Source: Vulcanimicrobiota bacterium
GTDB lineage: Bacteria; Vulcanimicrobiota; Vulcanimicrobiia; Vulcanimicrobiales; Vulcanimicrobiaceae
Direction of reading: 5' to 3'
Assembly: GCA_013036095.1 (NCBI GenBank)
Contig: JAAXCW010000010.1
Coordinates: 17,653-81,652 of the forward strand
Length of the DNA stretch: 64,000 nt
The notes under the pieces are model-generated. The model had not been told where the DNA came from, ran no database searches, and saw nothing but the letters and a program-made list of their open reading frames with translations. Position 1 is the stretch's first letter. Each line of letters opens with the position of its first letter. Below, piece by piece: positions 51,649 to 61,566 of this stretch. The translations under genes and the position numbers were made by a program.

Positions 51649-52602
51649 TTAGCGGATCTGAAAGAGCGGGAGCATGGGAACGACGGTCGCGTCGCCGGCA
51701 TGCCCAACGTAGTTGTGAATGCCAAACGCATCTTCGATCGTGCGCAGCAACGAGTAGTGGGTGTAGGCTGTCGGATCTGTTGCGTGCCGCGGACCGTGGT
51801 TCGTGACGACGACGGTCGGAATGTGGCCGCCGCCCGCACCTCCGACGTCACCTTCGTCAAACGTTATGACGATCGCAGCGTTTGCCCGGGATGACCACGC
51901 GGCGGAGGCCATGATCTGAGCGACCAGCTTTTTTATCTCGTGGTCGCCCCGGCGGATGAGAGCCCGGGTCGTCCAGCAGTCGAATGGGCTGCCTCCAATC
52001 GCGCCGTGCATATCATTGCAAAGGTTCGGAACGATCAACGCAAAGTTTGGAATGTTTCCGCTCCGCAGATCTTTTTCCAATTGAAGAAAATCAACCAAGT
52101 GGTCGCGGCGTTTAGGATCCTGCTGGACAGATCGAAAGTTGAGAAAGCCGGAATGCTTTGACGCATACAAACCGGAGCGGATCGCGAGCGATCCCGTCTC
52201 GGGCAGGGACTCGTAGTATCCCTTCCAGGTAAGGCGGCGCGATTCCAACTGCGTGGAGAGGTTCGGGGCGTCGAGTGTGTGGCCGGGAGCGGTGAAAGGC
52301 GCATCATCGGCGATACCAAACGTTGCGCCACCAACGATCGCAACATAGTTCGGTTCACTCGGATGCGTCTCGGCATAAAAATGCGTGGCGGCGCCATACT
52401 GTTTGGCTAAAGCAGCAATGACCGGCGCATCCTGGCCATCCATGACTCGTTCGTAACTCTTGTTTTCATCGACGATCAGAAAAATGTGCGCATACCTAGG
52501 CACGCGCAGATCGCTTCGAAGCGGCGTGGCGGCAACCGATAGGGTTCCTATAAGCGTAGCAGCGATAAGGGCGGCCGCGCGCGATGCCAATCCAAAGCTC
52601 AT
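51649..52602 (-). CDS. Secreted phosphoesterase (acid phosphatase/phospholipase C-like)
   Basis: About 317 residues from ATG 52600-52602, with a signal peptide. Core motifs of the alkaline-phosphatase-like phosphoesterase family: HIFLIVDENKSYERVM (metal site), HPSEPNYVAIVGG, NLCNDMHG, and ITFDEGD...GGGHIPTVVVTNHG. Likely hydrolyses phosphomonoesters or phospholipids outside the cytoplasmic membrane. Divergent from the pyrophosphatase gene. Confidence 0.85.
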   Translation of the reverse strand: MSFGLASRAAALIAATLIGTLSVAATPLRSDLRVPRYAHIFLIVDENKSYERVMDGQDAPVIAALAKQYGAATHFYAETHPSEPNYVAIVGGATFGIADDAPFTAPGHTLDAPNLSTQLESRRLTWKGYYESLPETGSLAIRSGLYASKHSGFLNFRSVQQDPKRRDHLVDFLQLEKDLRSGNIPNFALIVPNLCNDMHGAIGGSPFDCWTTRALIRRGDHEIKKLVAQIMASAAWSSRANAAIVITFDEGDVGGAGGGHIPTVVVTNHGPRHATDPTAYTHYSLLRTIEDAFGIHNYVGHAGDATVVPMLPLFQIR

Positions 52603-52682
52603 ACCTGGATCGTAAGGCAAACCGCCGGTAGAGACAACGTCCAGGATGACAATCGCAGCGAGGTGGCCAATTCGCGGCCCCT

Positions 52683-54815
52683 ATGCATTCAGTAAGCGGG
52701 ATCAGTTCATCGGTCGCCATCGAGCTGGGCCTGGGCGCGGGCGTCCTGGCCATTGTATACGGAATCATCCTTATAAGCTGGGTTCTGGGGCGTTCGCCGG
52801 GCAACGCCCGCATGCAAGAGATCGCGGGTGCGATCGAAGAGGGCGCGATGGCGTTCCTGCGGCGGCAGTACACGACGATCGGGATCGTCGCGGTCGCCCT
52901 GTTCCTCGTGATTTTGTGGGGACTGCACTGGCAGGCCGCCGTCGGATTCTTGATCGGCGCCGTTCTTTCGGGCGCCGCCGGATTCATCGGAATGATGGTC
53001 TCGGTTCGCGCGAACGTCCGCACGGCCGAAGCGGCCCGCAGCGGATTGGGTCCGGCGCTTGCGGTAGCGTTCCGCGGCGGAGCCGTAACGGGTCTGCTCG
53101 TCGTGGGCTTGGGCATACTCGCGGTGGCAGGCTATTACTGGATTCTGCTCTCGGTCAATCACGGTAACGAGCCGCAGTCGCTCGGCGCCATGATCGGACT
53201 CGCGTTCGGCTGTTCGCTTATCTCCGTCTTCGCGCGCCTGGGCGGCGGCATTTACACCAAAGCGGCCGACGTTGGCGCCGACCTGGTCGGGAAAGTCGAG
53301 GCCGGCATTCCTGAAGACGACCCGCGCAATCCCGCGGTCATCGCGGACAACGTCGGCGATAACGTCGGCGATTGCGCCGGCATGGCGGCCGATCTTTTCG
53401 AAACGTATGTCGTAACGACGGTTGCTGCGATGCTGCTCGGCAACTTGCTGCTTGGCAAAGTGGCTGGTGCGACCACGTTCCCGATCGTCATCGGCGCAAT
53501 CTCAATCGTCGCTTCGATCGTCGGTACCTTCTTCGTAGGTATCGGCAAAGTCGATCGCGCGAAGATCATGAATGCGCTCTACTCCGGGCTAGGCGTCGCG
53601 GGTGTTCTGGCCGCGGTCGTCTTTTACTTCATCACCAACCATGAGTTTGGGCGCGGCATCACCGTCGGTGCCGGCGCGCTCGCGCGCCACGTCGATCCGC
53701 TCAACATCTGGGCCTGCGCGATCATCGGCTTGGCGGTGACTGGACTCATCACCTGGATTACCGAATATTACACCGGCACACAATACTCGCCCGTGCGCAG
53801 AATCGCCAACGCGTCGGTGACTGGGCACGCGACCAACATCATCAGCGGTCTGGCCGTCTCGATGCAGGCGACAGCGCTCCCAGGTTTGGTGATCGTGATC
53901 GGCATTCTGGCGTCATATGCGCTCGTCGGCTTGTACGGCGTGGGCATCGCGGTCATGGCGATGCTTTCCATGGCCGGCATCATCGTCGCAATCGACTCGT
54001 TCGGGCCGATCACCGACAACGCCGGTGGCATTGCCGAGATGGCGGACTTGCCGGCCGAAGTGCGCGGCGTCACCGATCCGCTCGACGCAGTCGGCAATAC
54101 GACCAAAGCCGTCACCAAAGGCTACGCGATCGGCTCCGCCGGATTGGCGGCGATCGTGCTCTTCGCGTCGTTCTCGCAAGAGCTCACGAATAAGTGCGCG
54201 GCCGTCCACGGCTGCATCGTGAGCACGGGCCTCTTCAGCATCGAGTCGCCTTACGTGCTCGCAGGGCTGCTCATCGGCGGCATGCTGCCGTTCTTCTTCT
54301 CGTCGCTTTCAATGGAAGCGGTCGGGCGCGCGGGCGGCGCGGTGGTCGAAGAAGTCCGCCGTCAATTCCGCGAGAATCCCGGCATCATGGCCGGCACGTC
54401 CCGTCCGGATTACGCGCGTACGGTCGATATCGTTACTCGCGCTGCGCTCAAAGAAATGATCGTGCCGTCCCTCATTCCCGTCGGCGTGCCGGTCCTGATC
54501 GTGTTGCTGGGCGCCGTTCACGTCTTTCCGGGAATCAGCGCTGCGCAAGTCATGGGCGGCGTTCTGGTCGGCGCTATCGTCACGGGCTTGTTCCTCGCGA
54601 TCGCCATGACCAGTGGCGGCGGCGCGTGGGATAACGCCAAGAAATATATCGAAGACGGTCATTTTGGCGGCAAAGGCTCCGAGGCGCATAAGGCCGCGGT
54701 CACGGGCGACACGGTCGGCGACCCATATAAGGACACCGCCGGACCCGCAATCAACCCCATGATCAAGGTCCTCAACATCGTCGCGCTGCTCCTGGTGGGT
54801 TTCCTCATCCACTAG
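52683..54815 (+). CDS. hppA: Membrane-bound H+-translocating pyrophosphatase, K+-independent type
   Basis: 710 residues, about 16 membrane helices. Signature [38 protein letters not shown] (in parts) with catalytic aspartates. The diagnostic segment [10 protein letters not shown] has Lys and Thr at the positions that define the potassium-independent subclass. It couples pyrophosphate hydrolysis to proton export. It ends with [17 protein letters not shown]. The start is ATG 52683. Confidence 0.96.
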   Translation: MHSVSGISSSVAIELGLGAGVLAIVYGIILISWVLGRSPGNARMQEIAGAIEEGAMAFLRRQYTTIGIVAVALFLVILWGLHWQAAVGFLIGAVLSGAAGFIGMMVSVRANVRTAEAARSGLGPALAVAFRGGAVTGLLVVGLGILAVAGYYWILLSVNHGNEPQSLGAMIGLAFGCSLISVFARLGGGIYTKAADVGADLVGKVEAGIPEDDPRNPAVIADNVGDNVGDCAGMAADLFETYVVTTVAAMLLGNLLLGKVAGATTFPIVIGAISIVASIVGTFFVGIGKVDRAKIMNALYSGLGVAGVLAAVVFYFITNHEFGRGITVGAGALARHVDPLNIWACAIIGLAVTGLITWITEYYTGTQYSPVRRIANASVTGHATNIISGLAVSMQATALPGLVIVIGILASYALVGLYGVGIAVMAMLSMAGIIVAIDSFGPITDNAGGIAEMADLPAEVRGVTDPLDAVGNTTKAVTKGYAIGSAGLAAIVLFASFSQELTNKCAAVHGCIVSTGLFSIESPYVLAGLLIGGMLPFFFSSLSMEAVGRAGGAVVEEVRRQFRENPGIMAGTSRPDYARTVDIVTRAALKEMIVPSLIPVGVPVLIVLLGAVHVFPGISAAQVMGGVLVGAIVTGLFLAIAMTSGGGAWDNAKKYIEDGHFGGKGSEAHKAAVTGDTVGDPYKDTAGPAINPMIKVLNIVALLLVGFLIH

Positions 54816-54900
54816 TTGCGGCGTCAGGCGGCAAGCGCTTGGCCGCTGCGCCGAACGCCGGTACGGGTACGTACGTTTCATCGAAGTGAGGATGGGCTTG

Positions 54901-55824
54901 ATGAAACGATTCTGGGGGGTTGTGACCGCAGCGGCGCTGGTCTTTGGGTGCGCTGCGCCCGCACTGGCCTACACGCAGGACGAACAAGTCGAGATGCAGA
55001 TCGGCCAGCAAGAGTACCAGCAGCTGCAACAAAAAGGCGAGATACTTGCCGACTCCCCGTACTATGCTATCCTCAACCCGATCGCGGCGAAAATTAAACG
55101 CGTCGCCGACCAGCAGTATTTCGTTCCGTTTCACTTCATTTTGGTCAACGAAACCTCGCCCAACGCGTTCGCGGTTCCGGGCGGCAACGTCTATGTGACG
55201 ACTGCGATGATGCGGTTCGTTAAGAATAAGGAAGAGCTCGCGGGCGTCCTCTGCCACGAGACGTCGCACGACATCCATCACGACGTGCTAACTCTCTACC
55301 AAAAAGATCAACGCTTGAGCCTGTACGGCACGCTAGCCGAACTGCTGCTCGGCCGCGGTGCGAGCGGACTAGCGAATGCCGTCATCAACATTGCGGCGAA
55401 TCTGGAAGCGCTGCACTTCTCGCGCCAAGTCGAGGAAAATGCCGACAACAAGGGCGCGATCACGTGTGCGCAAGCCGGCCTGACGCCGTACGGACTGATT
55501 TGGCTGATGCAAGCTTTTCAGACCGCGAACGTATCGAACCCGCCGGAATTCATTTCCGACCACCCCAGCGACGCTCACAGAATCGCGGCTTTGCAAAACG
55601 AGTTCGCGGGCAGCCCGGGGCTATTCGGTCGATATAATCAGCAAATCGCCTGCGCCACGCCGCTCAGCTACGGCGGGCTCTACGACCAGTACAAAGGCGG
55701 CTGCGGCGTTCCTCGCCGGCAGACCGGGTCATCGGTTACGGCGACACGCTCGGGCATCACGCACATCGCGCCGGTTAGTGCGAAAAGCAAACGCAAGTGC
55801 GCGGCAACCTGGAAGTACTGCTAG
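54901..55824 (+). CDS. Secreted M48-family metalloprotease
   Basis: About 307 residues from ATG 54901 (ATG 54892 possible). Signal peptide MKRFWGVVTAAALVFGCAAPALA, then NAFAVPGGNVYVTTAMM, the zinc motif HETSHDIHHD, and a downstream EENADNKG glutamate, followed by HPSDAHRIAAL. It matches the BepA/LoiP-type periplasmic peptidases that maintain outer-membrane proteins. The C-terminal tail is basic with cysteines. In a diderm this would act in the periplasm. Confidence 0.9.
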   Translation: MKRFWGVVTAAALVFGCAAPALAYTQDEQVEMQIGQQEYQQLQQKGEILADSPYYAILNPIAAKIKRVADQQYFVPFHFILVNETSPNAFAVPGGNVYVTTAMMRFVKNKEELAGVLCHETSHDIHHDVLTLYQKDQRLSLYGTLAELLLGRGASGLANAVINIAANLEALHFSRQVEENADNKGAITCAQAGLTPYGLIWLMQAFQTANVSNPPEFISDHPSDAHRIAALQNEFAGSPGLFGRYNQQIACATPLSYGGLYDQYKGGCGVPRRQTGSSVTATRSGITHIAPVSAKSKRKCAATWKYC

Positions 55825-55830
55825 CAGTAC

Positions 55831-56571
55831 CTACCAGCCGCCGGAAGCGCCCCCGCCCCCAAAGCCTCCGCCGAATCCGCCGCCTCCTAGGCCGCCGCCA
55901 AAACCACCGCCGCCGCTGCTACCCCATCCGCCGCTGCTTAGTGCGCCGGTTAAGAACCACAGTCCAGCGTTGCCGGGGCCGCCACGCTGCTTTCGCGCAA
56001 GAAAGATGATCAGTCCGAAGACCAGGATGAAGACGGCTATCGAGCCGATGATGCCGGCCGGGGAATTTTCGCTGGAACTGCTACTTGCTTCGGCAGCTAC
56101 CTCGTGGCCGATTTGATTCTGGAAGGACGGCGTAATCGTGAGCAGCATGCGATCGACGCCGGCTTGCACCGCGCCGTCGGTGTCGCCCGCACGCATTTTC
56201 GGACGAATAGTGTCATTGATGATTCGACTGGAGTCCGCGTCGGTCAGCGATCCCTCGAGCCCGTAGCCCACTTCGATCCGAATCTTCCGGTCTTGCATGA
56301 ATAGGAAGAGAATCGCGCCGTCATCTTTTCCCGCGCGCCCAATCTTCCACGTTTCCGCCGCTTTGATCGTCCAATCTTCGAGCGGAACGTCGCCCGTCGT
56401 CTGCCCGATCCAAACGATGACGCGATGGCCCGTCGCCTTTTCGTAGCGCAGCAGTTCTGAATCGAGATTCTGGACCGTCGTACTGCTCAGCGCGCTCGCG
56501 TTGTCCGTAACATACTCGGTGGGGCGTGGAGGAGCGGTAAGCACGGCGGCCAAAACCAGCGACGCAATCAT
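55831..56571 (-). CDS. TPM-domain protein (YgcG family) with glycine-rich tail
   Basis: 246 residues. Signal peptide, TPM domain (TEYVTDNASALSSTTVQNLDSEL, WIGQTTGDVPLEDWTIKAAETW, RIEVGYGLEGSLTDADSSRIIN), a membrane segment (IIGSIAVFILVFGLIIFLA) and a C-terminal glycine-rich region (GGGGFGGGLGGGGFGGG). Usually located beside LemA, as here, in the order LemA-TPM-TPM. The role is envelope-related but unproven. Confidence 0.9.
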   Translation of the reverse strand: MIASLVLAAVLTAPPRPTEYVTDNASALSSTTVQNLDSELLRYEKATGHRVIVWIGQTTGDVPLEDWTIKAAETWKIGRAGKDDGAILFLFMQDRKIRIEVGYGLEGSLTDADSSRIINDTIRPKMRAGDTDGAVQAGVDRMLLTITPSFQNQIGHEVAAEASSSSSENSPAGIIGSIAVFILVFGLIIFLARKQRGGPGNAGLWFLTGALSSGGWGSSGGGGFGGGLGGGGFGGGFGGGGASGGW

Positions 56572-56951
56572 TGGGTGCCGGCCTTCGGAAAATGCAAGCG
56601 GAGCTGCTCGCCGGCACGCGATATGCCGTGCTCGAGCGCGCCGGTCATGTCACCGCGTTTGAAGTGCGGCGTCATCTCCTCAACAACGTCGTTCCAGAAC
56701 TTCTCGCCGACCCGCTGATGGATCGCATCGTCGCCGTACACGGCGAACCTCCGCGATTTCGGAGCGACCAGGAAAATCACCGCATTGCGATGCGGATGTT
56801 TGTGCAACTCTGCTTGATGTAAACTTTCGCGCGCCGCCTGCAGCGCATTGGGTGTGTCATGCGGCAAGATGCGAACGGCAACGCGTCCAGTGCTTTCCGC
56901 TTCCGCCGACCGGATGGCAGCGTGAACGCGTCCGCCGTCTATGGGCTTCAC
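56568..56951 (-). CDS. TPM-domain small soluble protein
   Basis: 127 residues. A second, shorter TPM domain without membrane segments: AIRSAEAESTGRVAVRILPHD, RNAVIFLVAPKSRRFAVYGDDAIHQRVGEKFW. It overlaps the lemA stop and the next TPM gene start (ATGA on each side), so the three-gene run is translationally coupled. Confidence 0.85.
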   Translation of the reverse strand: MKPIDGGRVHAAIRSAEAESTGRVAVRILPHDTPNALQAARESLHQAELHKHPHRNAVIFLVAPKSRRFAVYGDDAIHQRVGEKFWNDVVEEMTPHFKRGDMTGALEHGISRAGEQLRLHFPKAGTQ

Positions 56952-57571
56952 GGGAAGTTGACTTGCGGCGCTTTCTCGGCGCCGGTGGCCGCCTGAAAGT
57001 ATGCCTTGTCGTTAAAGCGCGAGCCGAATATCCCGGCAATCATCACGGTCGGAAACGTGTTGCGCTTCGTGTTGAACGCTTGGGCCAGTTCGTTGTAACG
57101 GCGGCGTTCGACCGAGATGCGGTTTTCGGTGCCTTCGAGTTGCGACTGCAACGTCTGGAAATTTTCGGTGGCTTTCAGTTGCGGATAATTTTCAACGGTC
57201 ACCAAAAGGCGCGAAAGAGCCGATCCCAAATTATTCTGCGCTTGCGAGAATTGTGCCATTATTTTTGGATCGTTGGCGGCATTCGCGACTGCTTGCGGCG
57301 ACAATTGTCCAACGCTCGCGCGCGCCTGTGCGACAGCGATGTACGTGCTTTTCTCGAAATTCGCGGCGCCCTTGACGGTCGCGACGAGATTCGGCACGAG
57401 GTCGGCGCGGCGCTGGTACTGATTTTGCACCTGGGCCCATTGCGACTGTACCGATTGGTCCATCGTCACCAAACTGTTGTAGGTCGATCCGATCGCGATC
57501 AAGATGATAACGACGATCGCCAGCACGATCCAAATGCCGTACGAGCGCGGGCGGCCTTGCACTTGTCCCAT
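56948..57571 (-). CDS. lemA: LemA-family membrane protein
   Basis: 207 residues. One N-terminal helix (YGIWIVLAIVVIILIAIGSTY) then the LemA helical bundle: YNSLVTMDQSVQSQWAQVQNQYQRRADLVPNLV, NAANDPKIMAQFSQAQNNLGSALSRLLVTVENYP (in parts). The first gene of lemA-TPM-TPM, a common bacterial cassette. Function not established. Confidence 0.93.
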   Translation of the reverse strand: MGQVQGRPRSYGIWIVLAIVVIILIAIGSTYNSLVTMDQSVQSQWAQVQNQYQRRADLVPNLVATVKGAANFEKSTYIAVAQARASVGQLSPQAVANAANDPKIMAQFSQAQNNLGSALSRLLVTVENYPQLKATENFQTLQSQLEGTENRISVERRRYNELAQAFNTKRNTFPTVMIAGIFGSRFNDKAYFQAATGAEKAPQVNFP

Positions 57572-57580
57572 CTCTTTCTC

Positions 57581-58102
57581 CTATGTCGCTTGCGCCGGCG
57601 CTTCGTCGAGCGCGCGGAACTTGCGATAAATCACCCAGTACGACGCCAAAATCGCCGCAATACCGAAGACCACGAGTCCGTCACCGGCCACCGTTGCCAT
57701 CATTCCCGGCGGCATCAGCAGCCGGAGCGCGGCGCGCAGAATGAATGCGCCGATCCAGATTACCGCCGTAATCCAGGAAGGTTCCACGTACATCACGTGG
57801 GGCTTCTCGCTACGGCGGACGATGCGGTGCGAAGACATGGCGATGCCGAGTGGAACGCCTAGAGCCACGCCGATGACGACCGCGGCTGCTATCCAAACCG
57901 CCGGAGCCGGATTGATGATCTCTGAGGACCAGATCGCCATCACCGTCATAGCGAAAAACACGAAGGGCGTGATGAACAGCCGTATGATGCTCATCTTCAT
58001 CGGCCGCGAATAGCGGAACAATACGACGCCGGCGATCACGATATAGATCGCTAGCTGATTCCAGACCGAGGGCTGCGGCGGGCCGGGCGCGGCTGGATCC
58101 AT
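57581..58102 (-). CDS. CcdC-like/DUF1453 integral membrane protein
   Basis: 173 residues with about five membrane helices (QLAIYIVIAGVVLFRYSRP, LFITPFVFFAMTVMAIW, VWIAAAVVIGVALGVPLGIA, ITAVIWIGAFILRAALRLL, GDGLVVFGIAAILASYWVIY). RRSEKPHVMYVEPSW resembles CcdC-type proteins. It starts one base from the cupin gene end. Function unknown. Confidence 0.65.
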   Translation of the reverse strand: MDPAAPGPPQPSVWNQLAIYIVIAGVVLFRYSRPMKMSIIRLFITPFVFFAMTVMAIWSSEIINPAPAVWIAAAVVIGVALGVPLGIAMSSHRIVRRSEKPHVMYVEPSWITAVIWIGAFILRAALRLLMPPGMMATVAGDGLVVFGIAAILASYWVIYRKFRALDEAPAQAT

Positions 58103-58540
58103 TTAGGGTTTAACTGCCATCATTGTCTCGGGTCCGATTCCGGTTATGTCGATGACGGTCGCGGTTTTGGTCATGGCGTAGTGATGCAGTTTTGCGGGCA
58201 CCTCGACGAATGAACCGGCAGTCAGCGGTCTCATCGCGGACTTGTTCACCTTATCCCCCAGGCCGACCCAGAGCGTGCCCGAAACGACGGATACGTCTTC
58301 GGTCTCGTTGTGGTAATGCGAGCCGAATACAGTGCCCGCCGGAATTTTAACGCGAACGATGTACAAGCCGGCTTTCATTGGGTTCCCGGCCAGTACCGCG
58401 ACTTGAGTGCCCTTCATCATCCCGGTCCCCAGATTCCAATGCTCTTGCCCGGAGATCACGATCGTCGGAGCCGTCGCCGCAAGCGCGGCAGTTGCCGTCA
58501 CCAGGAAGACTGCTGCTGCGGCGGTGAAAAGTTTAGGCAT
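58103..58540 (-). CDS. Secreted cupin-domain protein
   Basis: 145 residues. Signal peptide ending ALAAT, then a single cupin barrel with the metal motif GSHYHNETEDVSVVSGTLWVG and PAKLHHYAMT. It probably binds a metal and a small ligand outside the membrane. The terminator at 58558 separates it from rplL. Confidence 0.85.
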   Translation of the reverse strand: MPKLFTAAAAVFLVTATAALAATAPTIVISGQEHWNLGTGMMKGTQVAVLAGNPMKAGLYIVRVKIPAGTVFGSHYHNETEDVSVVSGTLWVGLGDKVNKSAMRPLTAGSFVEVPAKLHHYAMTKTATVIDITGIGPETMMAVKP

Positions 58541-58557
58541 GCAAATCGCCTTTCATA

Positions 58558-58597
58558 AATAAAAAGGGAGGAGCGTTTAACGCTCCTCCCCCCTTTT
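58558..58597 (-). terminator. Terminator after rplJ-rplL
   Basis: A perfect 10-bp stem GGGAGGAGCG/CGCTCCTCCC (58566-58575 with 58581-58590) and TTTAA loop, flanked by A and T runs on both sides, so it can work in either orientation. It lies 27 bases past the rplL stop. Confidence 0.92.
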
Positions 58598-58616
58598 CTT
58601 CGGCCTCGCTTGGCCC

Positions 58617-58991
58617 CTACTTAATTTCGACCTTTGCGCCGGCCTCTTCGAGTTTCTTTTTCACGGCCTCGGCTTCGTCTTTAGCAACGCCTTCCTTCAC
58701 CGGTTTGGGCGCGCTCTCCACGAAGGTCTTGGCTTCGGTCAATCCGAGGCTCGTCAGCTCGCGAACGGCTTTAATGACTTTGATCTTCTCAGGTCCGGCC
58801 TCGGTCAGAATGACGTCGAACTCGGTTTTTTCAGCTGCGGGAGCGGCTGCGGCGGCACCGCCGCCGGCGGCCATCATGGCAACCGGAGCCGCGGCCGACA
58901 CGCCGTATTTCTCTTCGAGCTGCTTGACGAGATCGGCGAGCTCGAGCACGGTAAGTTTATCAATAGTTTCGATAATTTCGGCGACTGCCAT
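58617..58991 (-). CDS. rplL: 50S ribosomal protein L7/L12
   Basis: 124 residues. N-terminal dimerisation domain ([25 protein letters not shown]), Ala-rich hinge, and C-terminal factor-binding domain ([24 protein letters not shown] then [20 protein letters not shown]). Forms the stalk that recruits elongation factors. Second gene of rplJL. Confidence 0.98.
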   Translation of the reverse strand: MAVAEIIETIDKLTVLELADLVKQLEEKYGVSAAAPVAMMAAGGGAAAAAPAAEKTEFDVILTEAGPEKIKVIKAVRELTSLGLTEAKTFVESAPKPVKEGVAKDEAEAVKKKLEEAGAKVEIK

Positions 58992-59009
58992 GATAGGTGT
59001 GATTCTCCT

Positions 59010-59537
59010 TTAAGCGTTCGTAGCCGCGGCTTTTTGCTCGCGGATAGCATTGAGCACGCGGACGAGTCCGCTTTGATTTCCCGAAAGGACTGTTACCAAG
59101 CCGCGCATCGGCGAGGCGAGCGAACCGACGAGTTTCGCCATGAGTTCCAGCTTGGACGGGAGCGACGCGAGGACCAGGACCTCTTTTGCGTCGACGATGC
59201 GGCCTTCGATGTAAGCCGCTTTGATGCCGATCGCTTTCACGTCGTCCGAAAATGTTTTCAGCGCTTTGGCCGGCGCAACCGGATCTTCGCCGGCAAAAAC
59301 CACGCCCGTCGGACCGGCGAGATACTGCTCGAGCTTCTTGGCGAGATCTGCAGCGGCAATCGAGAACAGCGTGTTTTTCACGACCGAATAAGAGCTGCCG
59401 TCCTTGCGCAGCTCGCCGCGCAAGCGCGTGATCTGCTCGACGGTCAAACCCGTATAATCGGTGAGAAAGAGATTCGTCGATCCCGAAAGTTTGCGCTGGA
59501 GTTCGGCGATCGCGGCTTCTTTTTTTGCTGTCGGCAT
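59010..59537 (-). CDS. rplJ: 50S ribosomal protein L10
   Basis: 175 residues. Opening KKEAAIAELQRKLSGSTNLFLTDYTGLTVEQITRLR, and KNTLFSIAAADLAKKLEQYLAG; C-terminal helix that anchors L7/L12 dimers. It is preceded by an untranslated leader likely bound by L10-L12 for autoregulation. Confidence 0.98.
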   Translation of the reverse strand: MPTAKKEAAIAELQRKLSGSTNLFLTDYTGLTVEQITRLRGELRKDGSSYSVVKNTLFSIAAADLAKKLEQYLAGPTGVVFAGEDPVAPAKALKTFSDDVKAIGIKAAYIEGRIVDAKEVLVLASLPSKLELMAKLVGSLASPMRGLVTVLSGNQSGLVRVLNAIREQKAAATNA

Positions 59538-59539
59538 CG

Positions 59540-59676
59540 GTCCTCAAAAACAAAAACGGCGCTCCATCCGTCCGGAGAGCGCCTGCAGAAAGCACCGCCA
59601 TTGCGCGATGCGAATCTTCGAGAGCGTCCTCTGCACCAAATTAAGGGCGAACCCAGGTGCGGTCTTCGGAGCCGTC
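59540..59676 (-). promoter_or_regulatory. L10 leader (autoregulatory rplJ 5' region)
   Basis: The ~140-base region before rplJ contains the hairpin GGCGCTCTCCG/CGGATGGAGCGCC near 59552-59585, and the conserved-looking element CCTTAATTTGGTGCAGAGGACG (in parts, 59624-59645) with flanking G-rich stem arms, as expected of L10-leader RNAs that bind the L10-L12 complex. No reading frame is plausible. Assigned by position and pattern. Confidence 0.7.
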
Positions 59677-59680
59677 GGCC

Positions 59681-59710
59681 ATCATAACAGAGGATGGCAG
59701 CCGGGCGCAA
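59681..59710 (-). promoter_or_regulatory. Probable rplJ-rplL promoter
   Basis: Minus strand: TTGCGC (59710-59705), 18-base spacer, TATGAT (59686-59681), upstream of the L10 leader. It lies back to back with the carbonic anhydrase gene, which starts at 59745. Confidence 0.5.
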
Positions 59711-59744
59711 GGGCCTCGCGGAGCCATGGGCCAAGCAAGTGTCC

Positions 59745-60410
59745 ATGAAGACAAACCGCCGGTCCTTTTTGCTCTCGTCCGCCGCCGCGGTGGCAATCAC
59801 CGCTGCGGAATCTCCCGCCCGCGCAGCGAACGAACAAGCCTCGATGACCGCCTCGGATGCCCTGAAAGCCCTCATGAAGGGCAACGCCCGTTTCGTGGCC
59901 GGGACTCCTGCGTGCTTGCCGGCGACGGTCAAGCGCGCGCAGCTCGCCAACGGTCAGGCGCCCTTTGCAGCAGTGTTGGGCTGTTCGGACTCGCGGGTTC
60001 CGGTCGAAACCGTATTCGATCACGAGCCGGGCGACATTTTTGTCGTGCGGGTCGCGGGAAATTTCGCCGACCCGGGCGGTATCGGCTCACTCGAGTACGC
60101 CGTCGCCGTTCTCAAGTCGTCGCTCGTTATGGTGCTCGGTCATTCGTCTTGCGGCGCGGTGAAGGCCGCAACCGAATTCGTCGGCAAGGGCACGACATTT
60201 CCGGGGCACATTCAAGGACTCGCCGCGGCGATCGCTCCGTCCGCAAAAGCGACGCAGCATAGCGCCGGGGATTGGGTGCACAACGCGACCGTCGCCAACG
60301 TGCACGCCAACGTCGCGAAGCTCAAAGCCGATCCGATCATCGCGGCAAAAGGCGTCGAATTCGTAGGTGCCGTCTACGACCTCGCGTCGGGAAAAGTCTC
60401 GCTCGTCTAG
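59745..60410 (+). CDS. Tat-exported beta-carbonic anhydrase
   Basis: 221 residues from ATG 59745. Twin-arginine signal NRRSFLLSSAAAVAITAAESPARA. Beta-class zinc ligands: CSDSR (Cys, Asp/Arg pair) and HSSCGA (His, Cys). Interconverts CO2 and bicarbonate, here probably in the periplasm or outside the cell. It is the only plus-strand gene within the ribosomal-protein block. Confidence 0.92.
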   Translation: MKTNRRSFLLSSAAAVAITAAESPARAANEQASMTASDALKALMKGNARFVAGTPACLPATVKRAQLANGQAPFAAVLGCSDSRVPVETVFDHEPGDIFVVRVAGNFADPGGIGSLEYAVAVLKSSLVMVLGHSSCGAVKAATEFVGKGTTFPGHIQGLAAAIAPSAKATQHSAGDWVHNATVANVHANVAKLKADPIIAAKGVEFVGAVYDLASGKVSLV

Positions 60411-60416
60411 ATCGGG

Positions 60417-61121
60417 CTAGGCGGTCGTCGTTCGAACTTTGTTCGGATCGACTTTTACGCCGGGGCCCATCGTGCTGGTCAGCGTAATGCTGCGCAAGTA
60501 GGTTCCCTTCGAAGCAGCCGGCTTGGCGCGGATGATCGCGTCGAGCAGCGTCGTCACGTTCTCGGCCAGCTGATTTTCGGCGAAGCTGGCTTTGCCGACG
60601 ATCGTGTGCACGATGGACGCTTTGTCCAAACGGTACTCCACCTTGCCGGCTTTGATGTCGCGCACCGCCGCGCCGATGTTCGGCGAAACCGTGCCGGCTT
60701 TCGGATTGGGCATCTTTTGCGCGAGGATGCGTCCGAGCTGCGAACCGACCGGGCCCATCATGTCCGGCGTCGCAACGGCAACGTCGAACTCGGCGAAGCC
60801 GCCTTTTATTTTGTCGATCAGGTCCTGCTCGCCCACGAAATCCGCGCCCGCGGCTTCAGCCTCTTTGGCTTTGTCGCCTTTGGCGAAAGCGACGACGCGA
60901 ACGGCGCGTCCCGTTCCGTGCGGAAGCAAAACCGTGCCGCGCACGTTTTGTTCGCTCTTCTTCGGATCGACACCGAGGCGGATGTGCGCTTCGATCGTCT
61001 CGTCGAACTTCGCGTTCGCGTTTTTCTTCACAAGCGAAACGGCCTGGACGGTATCTAACGCTTCGGCGGGGTTATAGGACTTCGCGAGATTGCGGAAACG
61101 TTTGCCGTGTGTGCGCGCCAT
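60417..61121 (-). CDS. rplA: 50S ribosomal protein L1
   Basis: 234 residues. Typical [60 protein letters not shown] (in parts) and the C-terminal [22 protein letters not shown]. It binds 23S rRNA at the L1 stalk and usually represses its own operon. It overlaps rplK by one base (TGATG). Confidence 0.98.
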   Translation of the reverse strand: MARTHGKRFRNLAKSYNPAEALDTVQAVSLVKKNANAKFDETIEAHIRLGVDPKKSEQNVRGTVLLPHGTGRAVRVVAFAKGDKAKEAEAAGADFVGEQDLIDKIKGGFAEFDVAVATPDMMGPVGSQLGRILAQKMPNPKAGTVSPNIGAAVRDIKAGKVEYRLDKASIVHTIVGKASFAENQLAENVTTLLDAIIRAKPAASKGTYLRSITLTSTMGPGVKVDPNKVRTTTA

Positions 61122-61546
61122 CAGCCTTCAACCTCCACGCCCATCGAACGCGCCGTGCCCGCGATGATCCGCTTGGCCATGTCGATGTCGTTAGCGTTGA
61201 GGTCGGGCATCTTCGTTTTCGCAATCTGCTCGACTTGCGCTTGTGAGATCTTGCCGACCTTGTCACGATTGGGCTCTTTCGAGCCGGATTCGATCTTCGC
61301 GGCTTGTTTAATGAGGAAGGACGCTGGCGGCGTCTTCGTGATGAACGTAAACGTCCGATCTTCGAAGACGGTGATCTCGACCGGAATGATCATGCCCGAC
61401 TGCGAGGCGGTACGTTCGTTGTACTGCTTGCAGAAGTCCATGATGTTCAAGCTGTATGGACCGAGCGCCGGACCGATCGGCGGCGCCGGAGTGGCCTTCC
61501 CGGCCGGAATCTGCAGGCCGATTTTGCCCACAACTTTTTTTGCCAT
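61121..61546 (-). CDS. rplK: 50S ribosomal protein L11
   Basis: 141 residues. Opening [27 protein letters not shown], thiostrepton-loop region, and C-terminal [12 protein letters not shown]. Located at the GTPase-associated centre. The intergenic region upstream has stacked hairpins that may be a regulatory leader. Confidence 0.98.
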   Translation of the reverse strand: MAKKVVGKIGLQIPAGKATPAPPIGPALGPYSLNIMDFCKQYNERTASQSGMIIPVEITVFEDRTFTFITKTPPASFLIKQAAKIESGSKEPNRDKVGKISQAQVEQIAKTKMPDLNANDIDMAKRIIAGTARSMGVEVEG

Positions 61547-61566
61547 GTTGTCGTCCCTTCGTCACG

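Noticed and set aside
54886..54900. GTG 54886 or ATG 54892 as start of the M48 peptidase
   Set aside because: ATG 54901 gives a compact signal peptide beginning MKRF and has gagg about ten bases upstream; the others stay possible.
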